NCBI RefSeq assembly: GCF_026210795.1
Contig: NC_089434.1
Coordinates: 4,092,001-4,156,000, forward strand
Reading direction: 5' to 3'
Origin: Rhizophagus irregularis
Taxonomy: Eukaryota > Glomeromycota > Glomeromycetes > Glomerales > Glomeraceae
Length of the DNA: 64,000 nucleotides
Position numbers and translations under genes: made by a program. This document shows, in pieces, positions 1 to 9,291 of the stretch; position 1 is the first letter of the stretch; each line of letters begins with the position of its first letter. The notes under the pieces were generated by a model. That model was not told where the DNA came from, searched no databases, and was given only the letters and a program-made list of their open reading frames with translations.

Positions 1-42
1 TATATATGTTATATATGTTATAAATGTTATATAACGTGTTAT
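1..42. other. AT-rich flank left of the LINE
   Basis: TA-rich sequence with repeats of the type TATATGTTA. It is the original genomic flank into which the retrotransposon inserted. No gene is visible. Confidence 0.5.
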
Positions 43-57
43 ATGCCCATCTCTAGG
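43..57. repeat. Left target-site duplication of the LINE
   Basis: The 15-mer ATGCCCATCTCTAGG occurs here and again at 8126-8140, directly after the poly(A) tail. The first A of the right copy cannot be told apart from the tail, so the duplication is 14-15 bp. This is the expected product of target-primed reverse transcription and fixes both ends of the element. Confidence 0.95.
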
Positions 58-128
58 GAAAAAAAAACTCTCTCCTGCATAAATCGATTTTCATAAGAAT
101 CCGCAGCAAAATAAAATTTACTAGAAAT

Positions 129-586
129 ATGGGTATAACACCGTCAAGAGAAGACTTCGTAGCCCTAGAAGGATACGCAAAAAAAGCGAAGAAGAGCGCA
201 GAGCAATAATACAAAACGCGGGAATGGAAATAACCGATAACGACAAAGAGATAGCACAATTTTTGGGTTCAGAAGACGAAATACTAGGTTGTTTTATTAG
301 GGGAATAATCACGATATGCTTAAGACACTTTAACAACCAAAGAACAAAAGAATTTAACGAATACATAGAAGATTACAAGACAGCAACAAACGATATGATA
401 CAACAAAAAACTGTAGAAATGAACAAATGGGCCCGACTAAAAGAAGAACAATGGAACATCAAAGAAGAATATTATTTCAAAAATACATCGATAAAAGCGC
501 ACCAAATACAAACCGAACTAGGAGCGGTAGATAACGAAGACAGGATAAGGATAGAAAAACAGGAAAAAAGAGAAAATTATGAATGA
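129..586 (+). CDS. LINE ORF1, 5' portion (frame-broken)
   Basis: An ATG at 129 opens a frame that ends at a TAA at 207-209. The frame one base back continues from the same point through 224 to 586, and its first in-frame ATG is at 224. Both meet in a run of seven A (179-185), so a one-base length change there would make one continuous N-terminal region of about 150 residues, with no stop before 584. The product is charged and probably helical, rich in K and E, with no motif I recognise. It runs into the ORF starting at 579. A second A-run (564-569) lies where the frame could return to that of the main ORF1. It could instead be a separate small ORF upstream of ORF1. Confidence 0.6.
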
Positions 587-2243
587 ATGTAGAAAGATAA
601 CTATGAACAACCTCGACGAGGACAGCGACAAAGACGAAGAGATAATTCAACATACGTGGGAAATAGAAAGCAACACACCCAGTGAAGAATCATGGGACGA
701 AGGGAAAATGAACCAAAAATACCACGTTTACAACAATGCATCACACCAGACAAATGAAAACACCAATAATACTTCGAGAATGCAGGTCGAGAATAAAAAT
801 AGAAATTTTACAAAATCAAGAGACCAATCATTAACAATGGCGATCACTGCCGATCACAACATGGAAGAAAAACCTAATAAAAGTAAAGAGTCCGTGCATC
901 AACCAAAATCAGAAAAAGATCTGAAATATTTCGCAGGACTTTTTACAGTCCAAATAAGGGATAGACAAACTGACCAATCGATAATAGAATATCTCAACAC
1001 CAATAAAATTTTAGAATATCACGTGAACACACTAGGTAGAACTACTCATCACGGCAACGAATACACGTACTTAGGCTTTTTCACAGAAGCAGCGAAAAAC
1101 GATTTTATAAACGACGGAAGAATATTGGGAACGATAGGAAAATTCAGAGATCTAGAATGGTTAAATAAATTGAACAAAACAATCATCATATCAGCAACCG
1201 GAATAGACGGAGAAAACACAGATATCAACGAAGTTATCCAAGCAATAGAAGACAAATTAGGTAAACTCAAAAACGTAACACAAAAAACAGGAAATGGAAA
1301 ATGGATAAGTATGAAACTAGAAATGGACATTAAATGTACAGAGGACGAACTATTTAACACCTGGGGAGTCCTAGTCAAAAACAAAATGATAAAAATCGAA
1401 CCAATGAATTACAAACATCATATAACCAAACAACGAGGAAGAATTATGGCGGAAATACTCGATATACTTAACGAAATCGACGAAACAACATTCTCAAAAA
1501 TACTTAAAACTACCAACGCAAGATATTGGTTCAAAACTAACAACAGGATGAAAGGAACATACAACATGAAGATATACTTCAACAACGATGAAGACAGAAA
1601 ACAAGCAATTAACAAAAAAATCAAAATCGACGGAAAGATTTTTACTTGGTTTTTTCGGACTGGACCGGGAAGACAGAATAATTTTCGTAATGAAAGAAGA
1701 AATGATAATGGATTTGGCAAACGATTTCAACAAGAAATGTACGATGGAAGAAAGACTGGAAGATCCAGATGCAATATATGCAAAAGGAATAACCACATCA
1801 CAGACGAATGTTATTTCAACAATAGAAACAGAACACATGAAAACAGAAGAAACTGGAACGACAACTGGAATGAAACATATAGACATAGAAAAGGTAGATA
1901 CGACAATGAAGGAAAGTTCAGATATGACACGCAACAACAACAATTCAGTGATCACGACGACAACAGATACAACGCCTACACCAACAGAGGAAAACAAATA
2001 CACTCAAGAAGAAGATTCAACGACAACATTAACAGAGAAAATGGCAGAGATGAGACTAGAGGAAACCGACAAAGTTTTTACCACCAACAACAAAGATATA
2101 ATGGATACAATAACCATAACAACAACGGTCACAACACAGAGAGATACAACGAGAATGGAAAGAACAACTACAACGGATACAACAGAGATTGGAATGAAGG
2201 AAACAGTTCCAATGATAGGCGTCGAATGGCTAGACGCTATTGA
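579..2243 (+). CDS. LINE ORF1 (Gag-like RNA-binding protein with CCHC zinc knuckle)
   Basis: 554 codons from the ATG at 579. The N-terminal third is acidic and polar. The middle (about residues 110-365) looks like a folded nucleic-acid-binding domain. A zinc knuckle follows with C398, C401, H406 and C411 (CX2CX4HX4C). The last 130 residues are a basic, Asn/Arg/Tyr-rich low-complexity tail. This layout is typical of LINE ORF1 proteins, which bind the element RNA and help form the RNP; that role is family knowledge. The ORF ends at 2243, 32 bases inside the next frame. Upstream in the same frame are stops at 546 and 552, so the start depends on whether the 5' piece is joined through the A-run at 564-569. 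Confidence 0.85.
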   Translation: MNECRKITMNNLDEDSDKDEEIIQHTWEIESNTPSEESWDEGKMNQKYHVYNNASHQTNENTNNTSRMQVENKNRNFTKSRDQSLTMAITADHNMEEKPNKSKESVHQPKSEKDLKYFAGLFTVQIRDRQTDQSIIEYLNTNKILEYHVNTLGRTTHHGNEYTYLGFFTEAAKNDFINDGRILGTIGKFRDLEWLNKLNKTIIISATGIDGENTDINEVIQAIEDKLGKLKNVTQKTGNGKWISMKLEMDIKCTEDELFNTWGVLVKNKMIKIEPMNYKHHITKQRGRIMAEILDILNEIDETTFSKILKTTNARYWFKTNNRMKGTYNMKIYFNNDEDRKQAINKKIKIDGKIFTWFFRTGPGRQNNFRNERRNDNGFGKRFQQEMYDGRKTGRSRCNICKRNNHITDECYFNNRNRTHENRRNWNDNWNETYRHRKGRYDNEGKFRYDTQQQQFSDHDDNRYNAYTNRGKQIHSRRRFNDNINRENGRDETRGNRQSFYHQQQRYNGYNNHNNNGHNTERYNENGKNNYNGYNRDWNEGNSSNDRRRMARRY

Positions 2244-3669
2244 CTGGCAACTATACCAAAACACAACAACAGAAGAAGAAAATGAAGAAAAAAGAGGCGT
2301 AGGTGAACAAAATTTAAAAGAGAACGAAGAGGAAAACATCACAACAAATAAAACAAAAAAAGGAAAAACTTACATAAAACAAAAACAACAAGAAAATAAT
2401 AAGAAAAAAGAAAAAAATAACAAACTAAAAATAGGTTGTATAAACGTAAGGGGGATGAACGATACAAAAAAACAAGGCGATATAAGAAAATTTTTATCAA
2501 AAGAAAACTGGGATATAGCAATAATTAATGAAACTAAACTAAAAGAAGCAAAAGGTAAATATATATACAATGGCTGGGATAAATACAAATGCATTAACAG
2601 TAGCTACAACAACGAAAACAACAAGAATGGAATAATAATAATGATAAGAAGAGATATCTACGATAGAGGATATAAGATAGAAACAATCAACGGTCACGTG
2701 ATTAAATTCGACTTATTATTCAAAGGAAATCAGAAAAACATAAGAATCATAGGAATATATAATCCAAATAACGACAAACCAACTACGAATAATATAGAAA
2801 AACATTTGGCAAAATGGATGAACGAAGCAATAAACCTAGAATATGAAACGATAATTTTGGGAGATTTCAATGAATCAGCCAATAACAAGAAAAAATTAAA
2901 ACCGTTAACAAACACAATCAAGAATCATGGCTTACAAGACATTCACGAAAGTTTAACAGTAGCGGAAGATAGACTAGACACTTGGAAGAGTGGAGACAAT
3001 TCATCCAGGATAGATTTTATTTTCGCAAGCGAAGGCTTTCAAGAAAGTATTATAAGTCATGAGATACTAGAAATAGAAGACTTCGACACAGATCACAAAG
3101 CACTAACAGTTAAAATAGAAATTAAAGAAAAATTAGGAATAAACAAACCCGGATTTATGAAAGAAATAAAAAAGGAAATAAGACACATAAAATTAGAACA
3201 AGAAGATTGGAAAGAAATAGCAGAAGAAGTAGAAACAAGATTAGAAACGTTAGACCAGAATACAACACAACATTTAAATCGAGAAATGATATGGAAAATG
3301 ATAGTAGAAATATACGACGAAGAAAAGAATAGACAACTAATTAAAATCAGAAAAAGAAAAGAAGATTCAAAAAAAGAAAGAGACGAAAGTTTAATGAAAA
3401 CAAACGAAGAAAGATTAGAGGAATTAATCACAGAATACGAAAACTTAGAAAAAATTGATACGATAGAACATGAAATCAGTAAGATAACAGATAAAGTTAT
3501 AAAGAAATTATGGCAAGATAGAAAAGCCTTTCAATACAAATATAATTTCAAAGAATTTGAAGAAACAATAATAATAGAGCAATGGGGAACAACGGACACA
3601 GGTAAACACAACGCGGTAAAACTAGGAAAATTAATCAACATACATGATAGACTCGAAAAAAAACATTGA
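2212..3669 (+). CDS. LINE ORF2, apurinic-type endonuclease part
   Basis: The frame is open from 1588, but the first 650 bases overlap ORF1, so the ATG at 2212 is the likelier start. After a Lys/Asn/Glu-rich linker the EEP nuclease domain runs from about residue 73 to 300. N78 lies in CINVRG, E107 in INETKL, D218 and N220 in GDFNES, D268 in RIDFIF, and D294-H295 in TDHKAL. These are the metal-binding and catalytic positions of APE-type LINE endonucleases, which nick the target strand to prime reverse transcription. A basic coiled region follows. The frame ends at a TGA at 3667, just after a run of eight A (3656-3663), where the RT frame takes over with a 26-base overlap. Confidence 0.92.
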   Translation: MIGVEWLDAIDWQLYQNTTTEEENEEKRGVGEQNLKENEEENITTNKTKKGKTYIKQKQQENNKKKEKNNKLKIGCINVRGMNDTKKQGDIRKFLSKENWDIAIINETKLKEAKGKYIYNGWDKYKCINSSYNNENNKNGIIIMIRRDIYDRGYKIETINGHVIKFDLLFKGNQKNIRIIGIYNPNNDKPTTNNIEKHLAKWMNEAINLEYETIILGDFNESANNKKKLKPLTNTIKNHGLQDIHESLTVAEDRLDTWKSGDNSSRIDFIFASEGFQESIISHEILEIEDFDTDHKALTVKIEIKEKLGINKPGFMKEIKKEIRHIKLEQEDWKEIAEEVETRLETLDQNTTQHLNREMIWKMIVEIYDEEKNRQLIKIRKRKEDSKKERDESLMKTNEERLEELITEYENLEKIDTIEHEISKITDKVIKKLWQDRKAFQYKYNFKEFEETIIIEQWGTTDTGKHNAVKLGKLINIHDRLEKKH

Positions 3670-6343
3670 ATACGGAATCACGATAGATAAACTAAGAAAA
3701 TATAGAAACCGCAAAGAGTTAAAAGAAAGAAGAACAAAAAGAGCAGAAATTATGAGAAGCCTATATGTGGAAATTAATAGCCTGAATATAGAAATAAACA
3801 TAAGAAAACGCGAAACGTACCTAGAAGAAGACATAGGAAAAATGTTAAATAGAATTTTAGAAAAAAAGAGAGAGAAAATTAATATGACAGGATTAGTAAT
3901 AAAAGAGAATGGAAGAATCACGATAGAAAAAGACAAAAAAAAGATAAAGGATAAAGTATTAAAACATAACAAAGATTGGACAAAGAAAAGAGAAATAGAC
4001 CTAGATGAACTAGAATATGATCCGGAGTGGAGAGAGATCTATACACCTAATGAAGATATAAACGAAAATATTTACAAAAATCTAATGACACCGATAAGGA
4101 TGGAAGAACTAGAAAGGGTATTACAAAACCTAAAAACAAATAAAGCACCAGGATCAAGTGGTATAACTTACGACTTTTGGAAGAAAAGCGGAAACCTAAC
4201 GAGGAATTTATTATTAAACATCTTTAACGACAGCATGGCCAAAGAGAACGTAACGGATGAATGGAAAAAAGGATTTATATATCCGATAAATAAAACTTCA
4301 CGTTCAAATTGGAATCAAGATTTAAACTTGACGAGACCGATAGTGCTCTTAGAAACGGCAAGAAAAATTTGGTTTAAAATATTGGTAAATAGATTAGGCG
4401 AAATTTTAACAAAAGAACAGATTTTGACAAATACGAATTTTGCAGCACTAAAAAATGAAAGCACCCTAGAGCCAATAAAAATCATCCAAGCAATAATAGA
4501 AGACGCTAATAATTACAAAAAAGAAGCATGGATACTATTGATGGATATATCCAAAGCTTACGATTCAGTAAACACAACAATGCTAAAAAGAAGCCTGGAA
4601 AGAATTAAACTGCCACCAAATTTTATTAACATAGTCATGGACGTCAATTTAAATAGATTTAATAGGGTGCTAGTAAACAACGAACTTACAGATGAATACC
4701 ATGTAGAAGACGGTATCGACCAAGGCGAAGTATGGTCACCGATACTGTGGAGAATTTTTTATGACCCGCTTTTAAGTAGATTAAATGAAATGAAAGAGGA
4801 GACAGGTTACAACTTTTACGAGGAAAAATTAATCGATAATAATAAAAAAGATAAAGAAATACTTGAAATATCGATTAACGTTACGGCATTTATGGACGAT
4901 ACAACGCTTATCAGCAAAAATAAAAAACAATTAGAAAAAATGATTGAGATATGTCATCAATTTTTTAATATAAATGACATAAAAGCAAACGTATCGAAAT
5001 ATGAACTTATAAAAATAAATAACGATAAAGAAGAACTTTTAATTAAAGGAGAATCAATCACAAAAACAAATAGTGAAGAAGGTAATCGTTACTTAGGAAT
5101 ATTTTTTAGATACGACAACAAAAGAGAAATATATAAAAAGAAAATAACATCAATAATCAATAACGCCTGCAATATATTTAATTGGAAAAGATTAAACGAA
5201 AAACAAATCATAGCGGTTTGGAATATAGTTATTATACCAAGGATAGAGTACCAGCTGGCAGCCATAGTCCTAAAGAAATGGGAATGTGAGAAATTGATGA
5301 CAAGAATAAATATGATAATCAAAAAAAGAGCTGGCCTAGCAAGATCAACTCCAAATTTTATAATTTATGATAAAGACATTTTAGGTATAAAACATATTTA
5401 CGACTTACAGATGGAAATGATATGTAAGAATTTGCTTTATCAGGCGAATGGAAATTACAAATTACAAATTTTATTTAAAATCAAAATGATCCAAGAACAG
5501 AAAAATATATGGACTTCGAGATGTCCCGGAGAAATAGAAATAACAAATTACAGGAAAAATAATTGGATCATATCAGCTCTAAAGACGTTAAATAACGAAA
5601 AAATTAAAATATGTAATCATGAAATAAAAGATTTTAGAGAAAGCCATAGAATCAAAGGAGGAAAGACTGACCTAATTGATTTAATGGAGTGTAAGGATTT
5701 TATAACAAGTACTCAATCAAGAAAAACAAAAAAAATAATGTTTTTAGAAGACATCCTAGAGGCGGATGGTATCACTTTACTAAAATGGAAGCATTTATGT
5801 AAAGAAAAAGGAAAGAACACGAAAGGAAAAACGCCTAAATGGTTTAAAAAATTAGAATTGAAACTAATAGCAGACGAAAGTGGACAAGTAAGAAAAATAA
5901 GAAACGAGTTTATAGGACAAGCACAAAAAGAAAATATTCACATAAACTATTTTGATGAAGATGAAAAATCGGACAAAAATAGTATTGTAACTTGGAACGA
6001 CTACGGAGAATACCCGATATTTAGTATTAATAAAAAAAAATCGCAGAGTAAGAAATACAAAAGAATAGGAATACATTTAGAACTAGACGGAGATAGTTAT
6101 AATCTAAACAATTCGCCTCAACTGAAGAAATGTCAAGGATGTTTTAGAAACATTAGTAAAAAAAAGGGGAGCAACGAATGTCTAATATACATAGAAAACG
6201 AAATCTGTAGAAATTTAGATAGAAGAAAAGAAGAAGACTATATTAAACCGTACAAAACTCTAAATAATATTATAAAAAAGAATGAATGGTTACGAACGTA
6301 TACAAAAGAAGATAAAAAAGATGAGTCATTTAACAAAAAATAG
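3644..6343 (+). CDS. LINE ORF2, reverse transcriptase part
   Basis: 899 codons carrying the RT domain. Near residue 167 is NKAPGSSGITYDFW (finger motif of LINE RTs). Motif A is MDISKAYDSVN with D301. Motif B is QGEVWSPILW from Q360. Motif C is FMDD with D418 and D419. Thumb and connection follow for several hundred residues. All three catalytic aspartates are present. The reaction is RNA-templated DNA synthesis primed from the nicked target. The ATG at 3644 is probably not a real start, since the endonuclease frame runs into this one through the A8 run. The frame ends at a TAG (6341) directly after a run of six A (6335-6340), where the C-terminal frame becomes open. Confidence 0.93.
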   Translation: MIDSKKNIEYGITIDKLRKYRNRKELKERRTKRAEIMRSLYVEINSLNIEINIRKRETYLEEDIGKMLNRILEKKREKINMTGLVIKENGRITIEKDKKKIKDKVLKHNKDWTKKREIDLDELEYDPEWREIYTPNEDINENIYKNLMTPIRMEELERVLQNLKTNKAPGSSGITYDFWKKSGNLTRNLLLNIFNDSMAKENVTDEWKKGFIYPINKTSRSNWNQDLNLTRPIVLLETARKIWFKILVNRLGEILTKEQILTNTNFAALKNESTLEPIKIIQAIIEDANNYKKEAWILLMDISKAYDSVNTTMLKRSLERIKLPPNFINIVMDVNLNRFNRVLVNNELTDEYHVEDGIDQGEVWSPILWRIFYDPLLSRLNEMKEETGYNFYEEKLIDNNKKDKEILEISINVTAFMDDTTLISKNKKQLEKMIEICHQFFNINDIKANVSKYELIKINNDKEELLIKGESITKTNSEEGNRYLGIFFRYDNKREIYKKKITSIINNACNIFNWKRLNEKQIIAVWNIVIIPRIEYQLAAIVLKKWECEKLMTRINMIIKKRAGLARSTPNFIIYDKDILGIKHIYDLQMEMICKNLLYQANGNYKLQILFKIKMIQEQKNIWTSRCPGEIEITNYRKNNWIISALKTLNNEKIKICNHEIKDFRESHRIKGGKTDLIDLMECKDFITSTQSRKTKKIMFLEDILEADGITLLKWKHLCKEKGKNTKGKTPKWFKKLELKLIADESGQVRKIRNEFIGQAQKENIHINYFDEDEKSDKNSIVTWNDYGEYPIFSINKKKSQSKKYKRIGIHLELDGDSYNLNNSPQLKKCQGCFRNISKKKGSNECLIYIENEICRNLDRRKEEDYIKPYKTLNNIIKKNEWLRTYTKEDKKDESFNKK

Positions 6344-7929
6344 AATTAATCGACAAAATAATTAACACGAATGACAAAAATTTTCTGGATATAATCAAAA
6401 ACAGTATTTTCGAAGAAGAAGATAATTTGATTTCGATTACAAAACGAAGATTTTGTTTACTAATTAATACAAACAAAAAGAAATGGGAAATTAACAATAA
6501 AGGTAAAAGAGTTTATCGATATAATGTAGTATGGAAAATATTTGAACTGAATTACGAAGGAAAAGAGAGCGAGGAAGTGATCCTACTAGCGAGCTATGAA
6601 TGTAATTACGAAAACGAATTCAAAATTATTCTTAGATGTATAATTCTAGGAATTATGATAATAAGTGAGAATAGCGAATTAATTTTAGGAATAAACGAGA
6701 AAGTCAATAGACTAATAATTGAATTTACTAATAATTTTAGTAATAGGAAGAAAATAGATAGTGATTACTATTTAGAGCTTTTATTTTTAGAAAACTTTTT
6801 AGAAACAAATAATATTGAATTAATCGAAGGTAAAGAGAAAATACAGAGAATCATAAAAGAAAAAAGAAAAGAGATGCAGGAAATGTTAAAGAACAATAAG
6901 ATAGTAGATAAGATAAAATATAATTTTGAATTAATAGACGAAGGTTTAATTACGAATGAATATAATTTAATTTGGAATAACAAATTAATAACAGGAGGAT
7001 TCCGAGTTTGGAGGAAAGCAGTGACATTAGCAATTTGGAAAAATGAAATTTTAAACAGCGAGAGGTTAGAAGATCTATTTATGTACAATTATAGAAACGA
7101 ATTTGACTGGATCGCAAGTCTTGAATTTATTAGTAATAGAGTTAAATTTTTGCAAAGACAATGTGGTGATAGAGACACAATTGAACGCTCATACAGAATC
7201 AAAAATTTACTTAAAGAATTGCCCACATATAACACTTTATTTAAAAGAAACACGAACAAAATTGATACAGATAAATGTATAAGATGTGGGAAAATCTTCA
7301 CGGAAGATTGGGAACACATATGGATATGTGAAGATAATGATATATCAATTGATGAAATCATACGAGAATCACCATATAATTTCGAAAAAGTTTTGGATAA
7401 CTCTAACCAAACCGAAGAACTAGATATTTTAAGAAACTACAATTGTGAATTTATTAATATAATAGAAAGTCCTTCAAATATTTTGTTGGGGAAAAGCAGA
7501 AAATGGGAATTACTAAGAGGGATTTATAATAATAAATTCAATGATTTATCTAAAGAGAAAAAAGTTAAAGATCTAATCAAAAAGCTTTGGATGTTCACGT
7601 ATGACGAGATTAAGAAACGAATATGGATCCCACGATGCGAAGAAATTAAAAGATTAGAAGAAAGAGAACAAATTAAAAAAATAGATCTTAGAAGGAGAAG
7701 AGCCGCAAACGATGATATAGTAGAAGATGAAATCGACAAGGATATATTACCAGGAAAAATGAAAAAACAAAAAACAAAAGAAAATTTAGTTAAAAAAGAA
7801 AAAAATACAAATATAAATAGACAAATTAGCTTAGTAACATTAGACAATTTGAAAGGATTAATCACAGAAGGTATTAATATAGCTAAATCTTGGAATTCAA
7901 CAATTAAATTAACGAACGCTCTAGTTTAG
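6334..7929 (+). CDS. LINE ORF2, C-terminal region with zinc finger
   Basis: The frame is open from 6334 to the TAG at 7927 without an early ATG, so it is best read as the C-terminal part of ORF2. It returns to the frame used by the endonuclease. About 315 codons in lies a Cys/His cluster, CIRCGKIFTEDWEHIWIC (CX2CX9HX3C). It resembles the zinc-binding segment found after many LINE reverse transcriptases (zf-RVT type) and is thought to bind nucleic acid. The remainder is Lys/Glu/Ile-rich and ends with a basic stretch near RRRRAAND. With the two one-base A-run breaks ignored, ORF2 would be about 1,900 residues. No stop codons interrupt it otherwise. Confidence 0.8.
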   Translation, partial: QKIELIDKIINTNDKNFLDIIKNSIFEEEDNLISITKRRFCLLINTNKKKWEINNKGKRVYRYNVVWKIFELNYEGKESEEVILLASYECNYENEFKIILRCIILGIMIISENSELILGINEKVNRLIIEFTNNFSNRKKIDSDYYLELLFLENFLETNNIELIEGKEKIQRIIKEKRKEMQEMLKNNKIVDKIKYNFELIDEGLITNEYNLIWNNKLITGGFRVWRKAVTLAIWKNEILNSERLEDLFMYNYRNEFDWIASLEFISNRVKFLQRQCGDRDTIERSYRIKNLLKELPTYNTLFKRNTNKIDTDKCIRCGKIFTEDWEHIWICEDNDISIDEIIRESPYNFEKVLDNSNQTEELDILRNYNCEFINIIESPSNILLGKSRKWELLRGIYNNKFNDLSKEKKVKDLIKKLWMFTYDEIKKRIWIPRCEEIKRLEEREQIKKIDLRRRRAANDDIVEDEIDKDILPGKMKKQKTKENLVKKEKNTNINRQISLVTLDNLKGLITEGINIAKSWNSTIKLTNALV

Positions 7930-8126
7930 ATTTAGTTTAGCGATATTTAGATATAGCGTGAAATTTTTATTATGATTTTTACGATAGATTTAGGTATAGT
8001 TCGATAAATACTTAGTTATAGGGTTTGAATTTTTCAAGCTCTAGGTGTTTACTTTTAATTATGTAATTTATTGTATAAATTCAAATAATTAATAAACGCG
8101 TTACTATTTAAAAAAAAAAAAAAAAA
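7930..8126 (+). other. LINE 3' UTR and poly(A) tail
   Basis: About 180 bases of AT-rich untranslated sequence follow the stop codon, then 17 A (8110-8126). The run abuts the right target-site duplication, so it marks the 3' end at which reverse transcription started. No AATAAA sits at the canonical distance, but AATAAT-like sequence lies near 8087. Confidence 0.85.
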
Positions 8127-8140
8127 TGCCCATCTCTAGG
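8126..8140. repeat. Right target-site duplication of the LINE
   Basis: Exact repeat of 43-57. It follows the poly(A) run directly and marks the right border of the insertion. Confidence 0.95.
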
Positions 8141-8653
8141 TATATTTTATTGTTGAATCTTATTTTTCTTTCGCTTGGTTTTTTTTTTCATTTTAAAAGA
8201 TTTTAAAAAATAAATTTTTTAAATTTTAAAAAGCTTCGGAACTATTACTATTACTATTACACTTGAAAAATATTATTGAGATTACAAATAAATTAAAAGA
8301 AAGTTTTTCTCATTTGGAAAATGCAGATCTTTCCGAATTACTCAAATTTTCAAATCAGTCCATTATAGTATAAATCAATAGTTAATTTTTACCGCAAAAT
8401 TTCCTTAGAAACGGATAAATAAATACATATAAAATTTGCTACCCAGTAGGTATAACTACATTTGCATAATCGTGCAAATGGTGCCGATCAGGGGATAATT
8501 CTTTTTTGAACTGAAGTTCAACCAAAAAAATGAAAAAATGTTATTTATTTATTTATTTTATGGATAGTATGGGAGAATTACAGTTATAATCACAACAGAA
8601 TTTAAAAAATTAAGTCAGAAAAAATTTAAACTATAAACCTTCTTGAAATTTAT
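8141..8653. other. AT-rich intergenic stretch
   Basis: Contains homopolymer runs and a short TTTA/TTTATT array near 8540-8560. I see no coding frame, RNA gene or clear repeat. Confidence 0.4.
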
Positions 8654-8794
8654 TTACCATTTCAACAACCCGGCAGTAGAAGGTATGTTATCATTTTTCG
8701 GAACCCGTTGTCTATCCTCTACTAGGTTCTTATACTGCGTCTGATATTTATCTTGTAATTCCTTCCTTGCCTCCTCCGTTAACGACGTTCTCCC
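8654..8794 (-). pseudogene. C-terminal exon fragment of an unrecognised protein
   Basis: On the - strand an open frame of 46 codons runs from GRTSLTEEARKELQD to STAGLLKW and a TAA at 8654-8656. Base composition and the amphipathic, Gln/Glu/Lys-rich sequence look like a real coding exon, not chance AT-rich reading. Its 5' edge coincides with the terminus (CCCTATAAAA) of a dispersed repeat at 8792. Read on the - strand that terminus gives TTTTATAG followed by GG, so it could act as a 3' splice site. Alternatively the repeat cut the gene and this is a dead fragment. I see no upstream exon within the next 500 bases. Function unknown. Confidence 0.45.
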
Positions 8795-8960
8795 TATAAA
8801 ATATTTTATCCGTTATTTTGTAAAAACTCCGTAAAAATGGGCCTTTCGCGGATTTATTCACGGAAACTGATCCGTGATATAAGGTGATTAATTCCAGAAA
8901 TATGAGCCTTTTGTGAAAAAAAGATGGAATATTAAAAATGGATCGACTTTTTTTACGGGA
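8792..8960 (+). repeat. Dispersed repeat, CCCTATA-family (long form), copy 1
   Basis: Begins CCCTATAAAATATTTTATCC and carries the blocks TCCGTTATTT, AAAACTCCGTAAAAATG, GATATAAGG, ATGAGCCTTTT and AAAAAGATGGAATAT. The same blocks in the same order recur at 39610-39790, 40457-40720 and 52437-52600, so this is a family of about 150-170 bp with an internal indel in one copy. No coding capacity. Probably a non-autonomous DNA element sharing a CCCTATAAAA terminus with the shorter MITE family at 24453, 36797, 51386 and 60943. Confidence 0.75.
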
Positions 8961-9291
8961 CCTTAAAAAGTTAGTTCAAATATATTATAACAGATTGGTT
9001 CGGAAAAATGTTTAATAGTTAGTAAATAATAATTTTATTATAAAAAGTATTACCAAATTGGTATGTTTTTCGCAAATAATAATAAAAAATATGAAAGTTA
9101 TTATAATGAGTAATTTGATTATAGTTTTGAATTACATTACATTAAATTTGACACAGAGAAATTTCGGTAAAATTTTTTGTATTAATTATTAATGATGTCA
9201 TATTTCCAGAAAATAATTAATTATGCAACTAGAGAAACAGATTTAATTGGTTCACATCTTCAACATACTGAGATAATATCCAAATAAACGA

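Larger units (their letters stand above)
58..8125 (+). mobile_element. Full-length LINE (non-LTR retrotransposon)
   Basis: An 8.07-kb element bounded by a 15-bp target-site duplication. It has a short 5' leader (58-128), coding regions on the + strand, a 3' UTR (7930-8109) and a 17-nt poly(A) run (8110-8126, its last base shared with the duplication). The order of parts is ORF1 with a CCHC knuckle, apurinic-type endonuclease, reverse transcriptase, then a C-terminal zinc-finger region. There are no LTRs. All catalytic residues I can check are present, and no large deletion is visible. The only defects are single-base frame breaks in A-runs, so the insertion is probably young. I did not assign a LINE clade; the endonuclease and C-terminal Cys/His motif fit the large LINE groups with an APE-type nuclease. 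Confidence 0.95.

Noticed and set aside
1049-2003. Open frames on the - strand across LINE ORF1
   Set aside because: They mirror the biased A-rich composition of the + strand coding sequence; the + strand frames carry the recognisable motifs.
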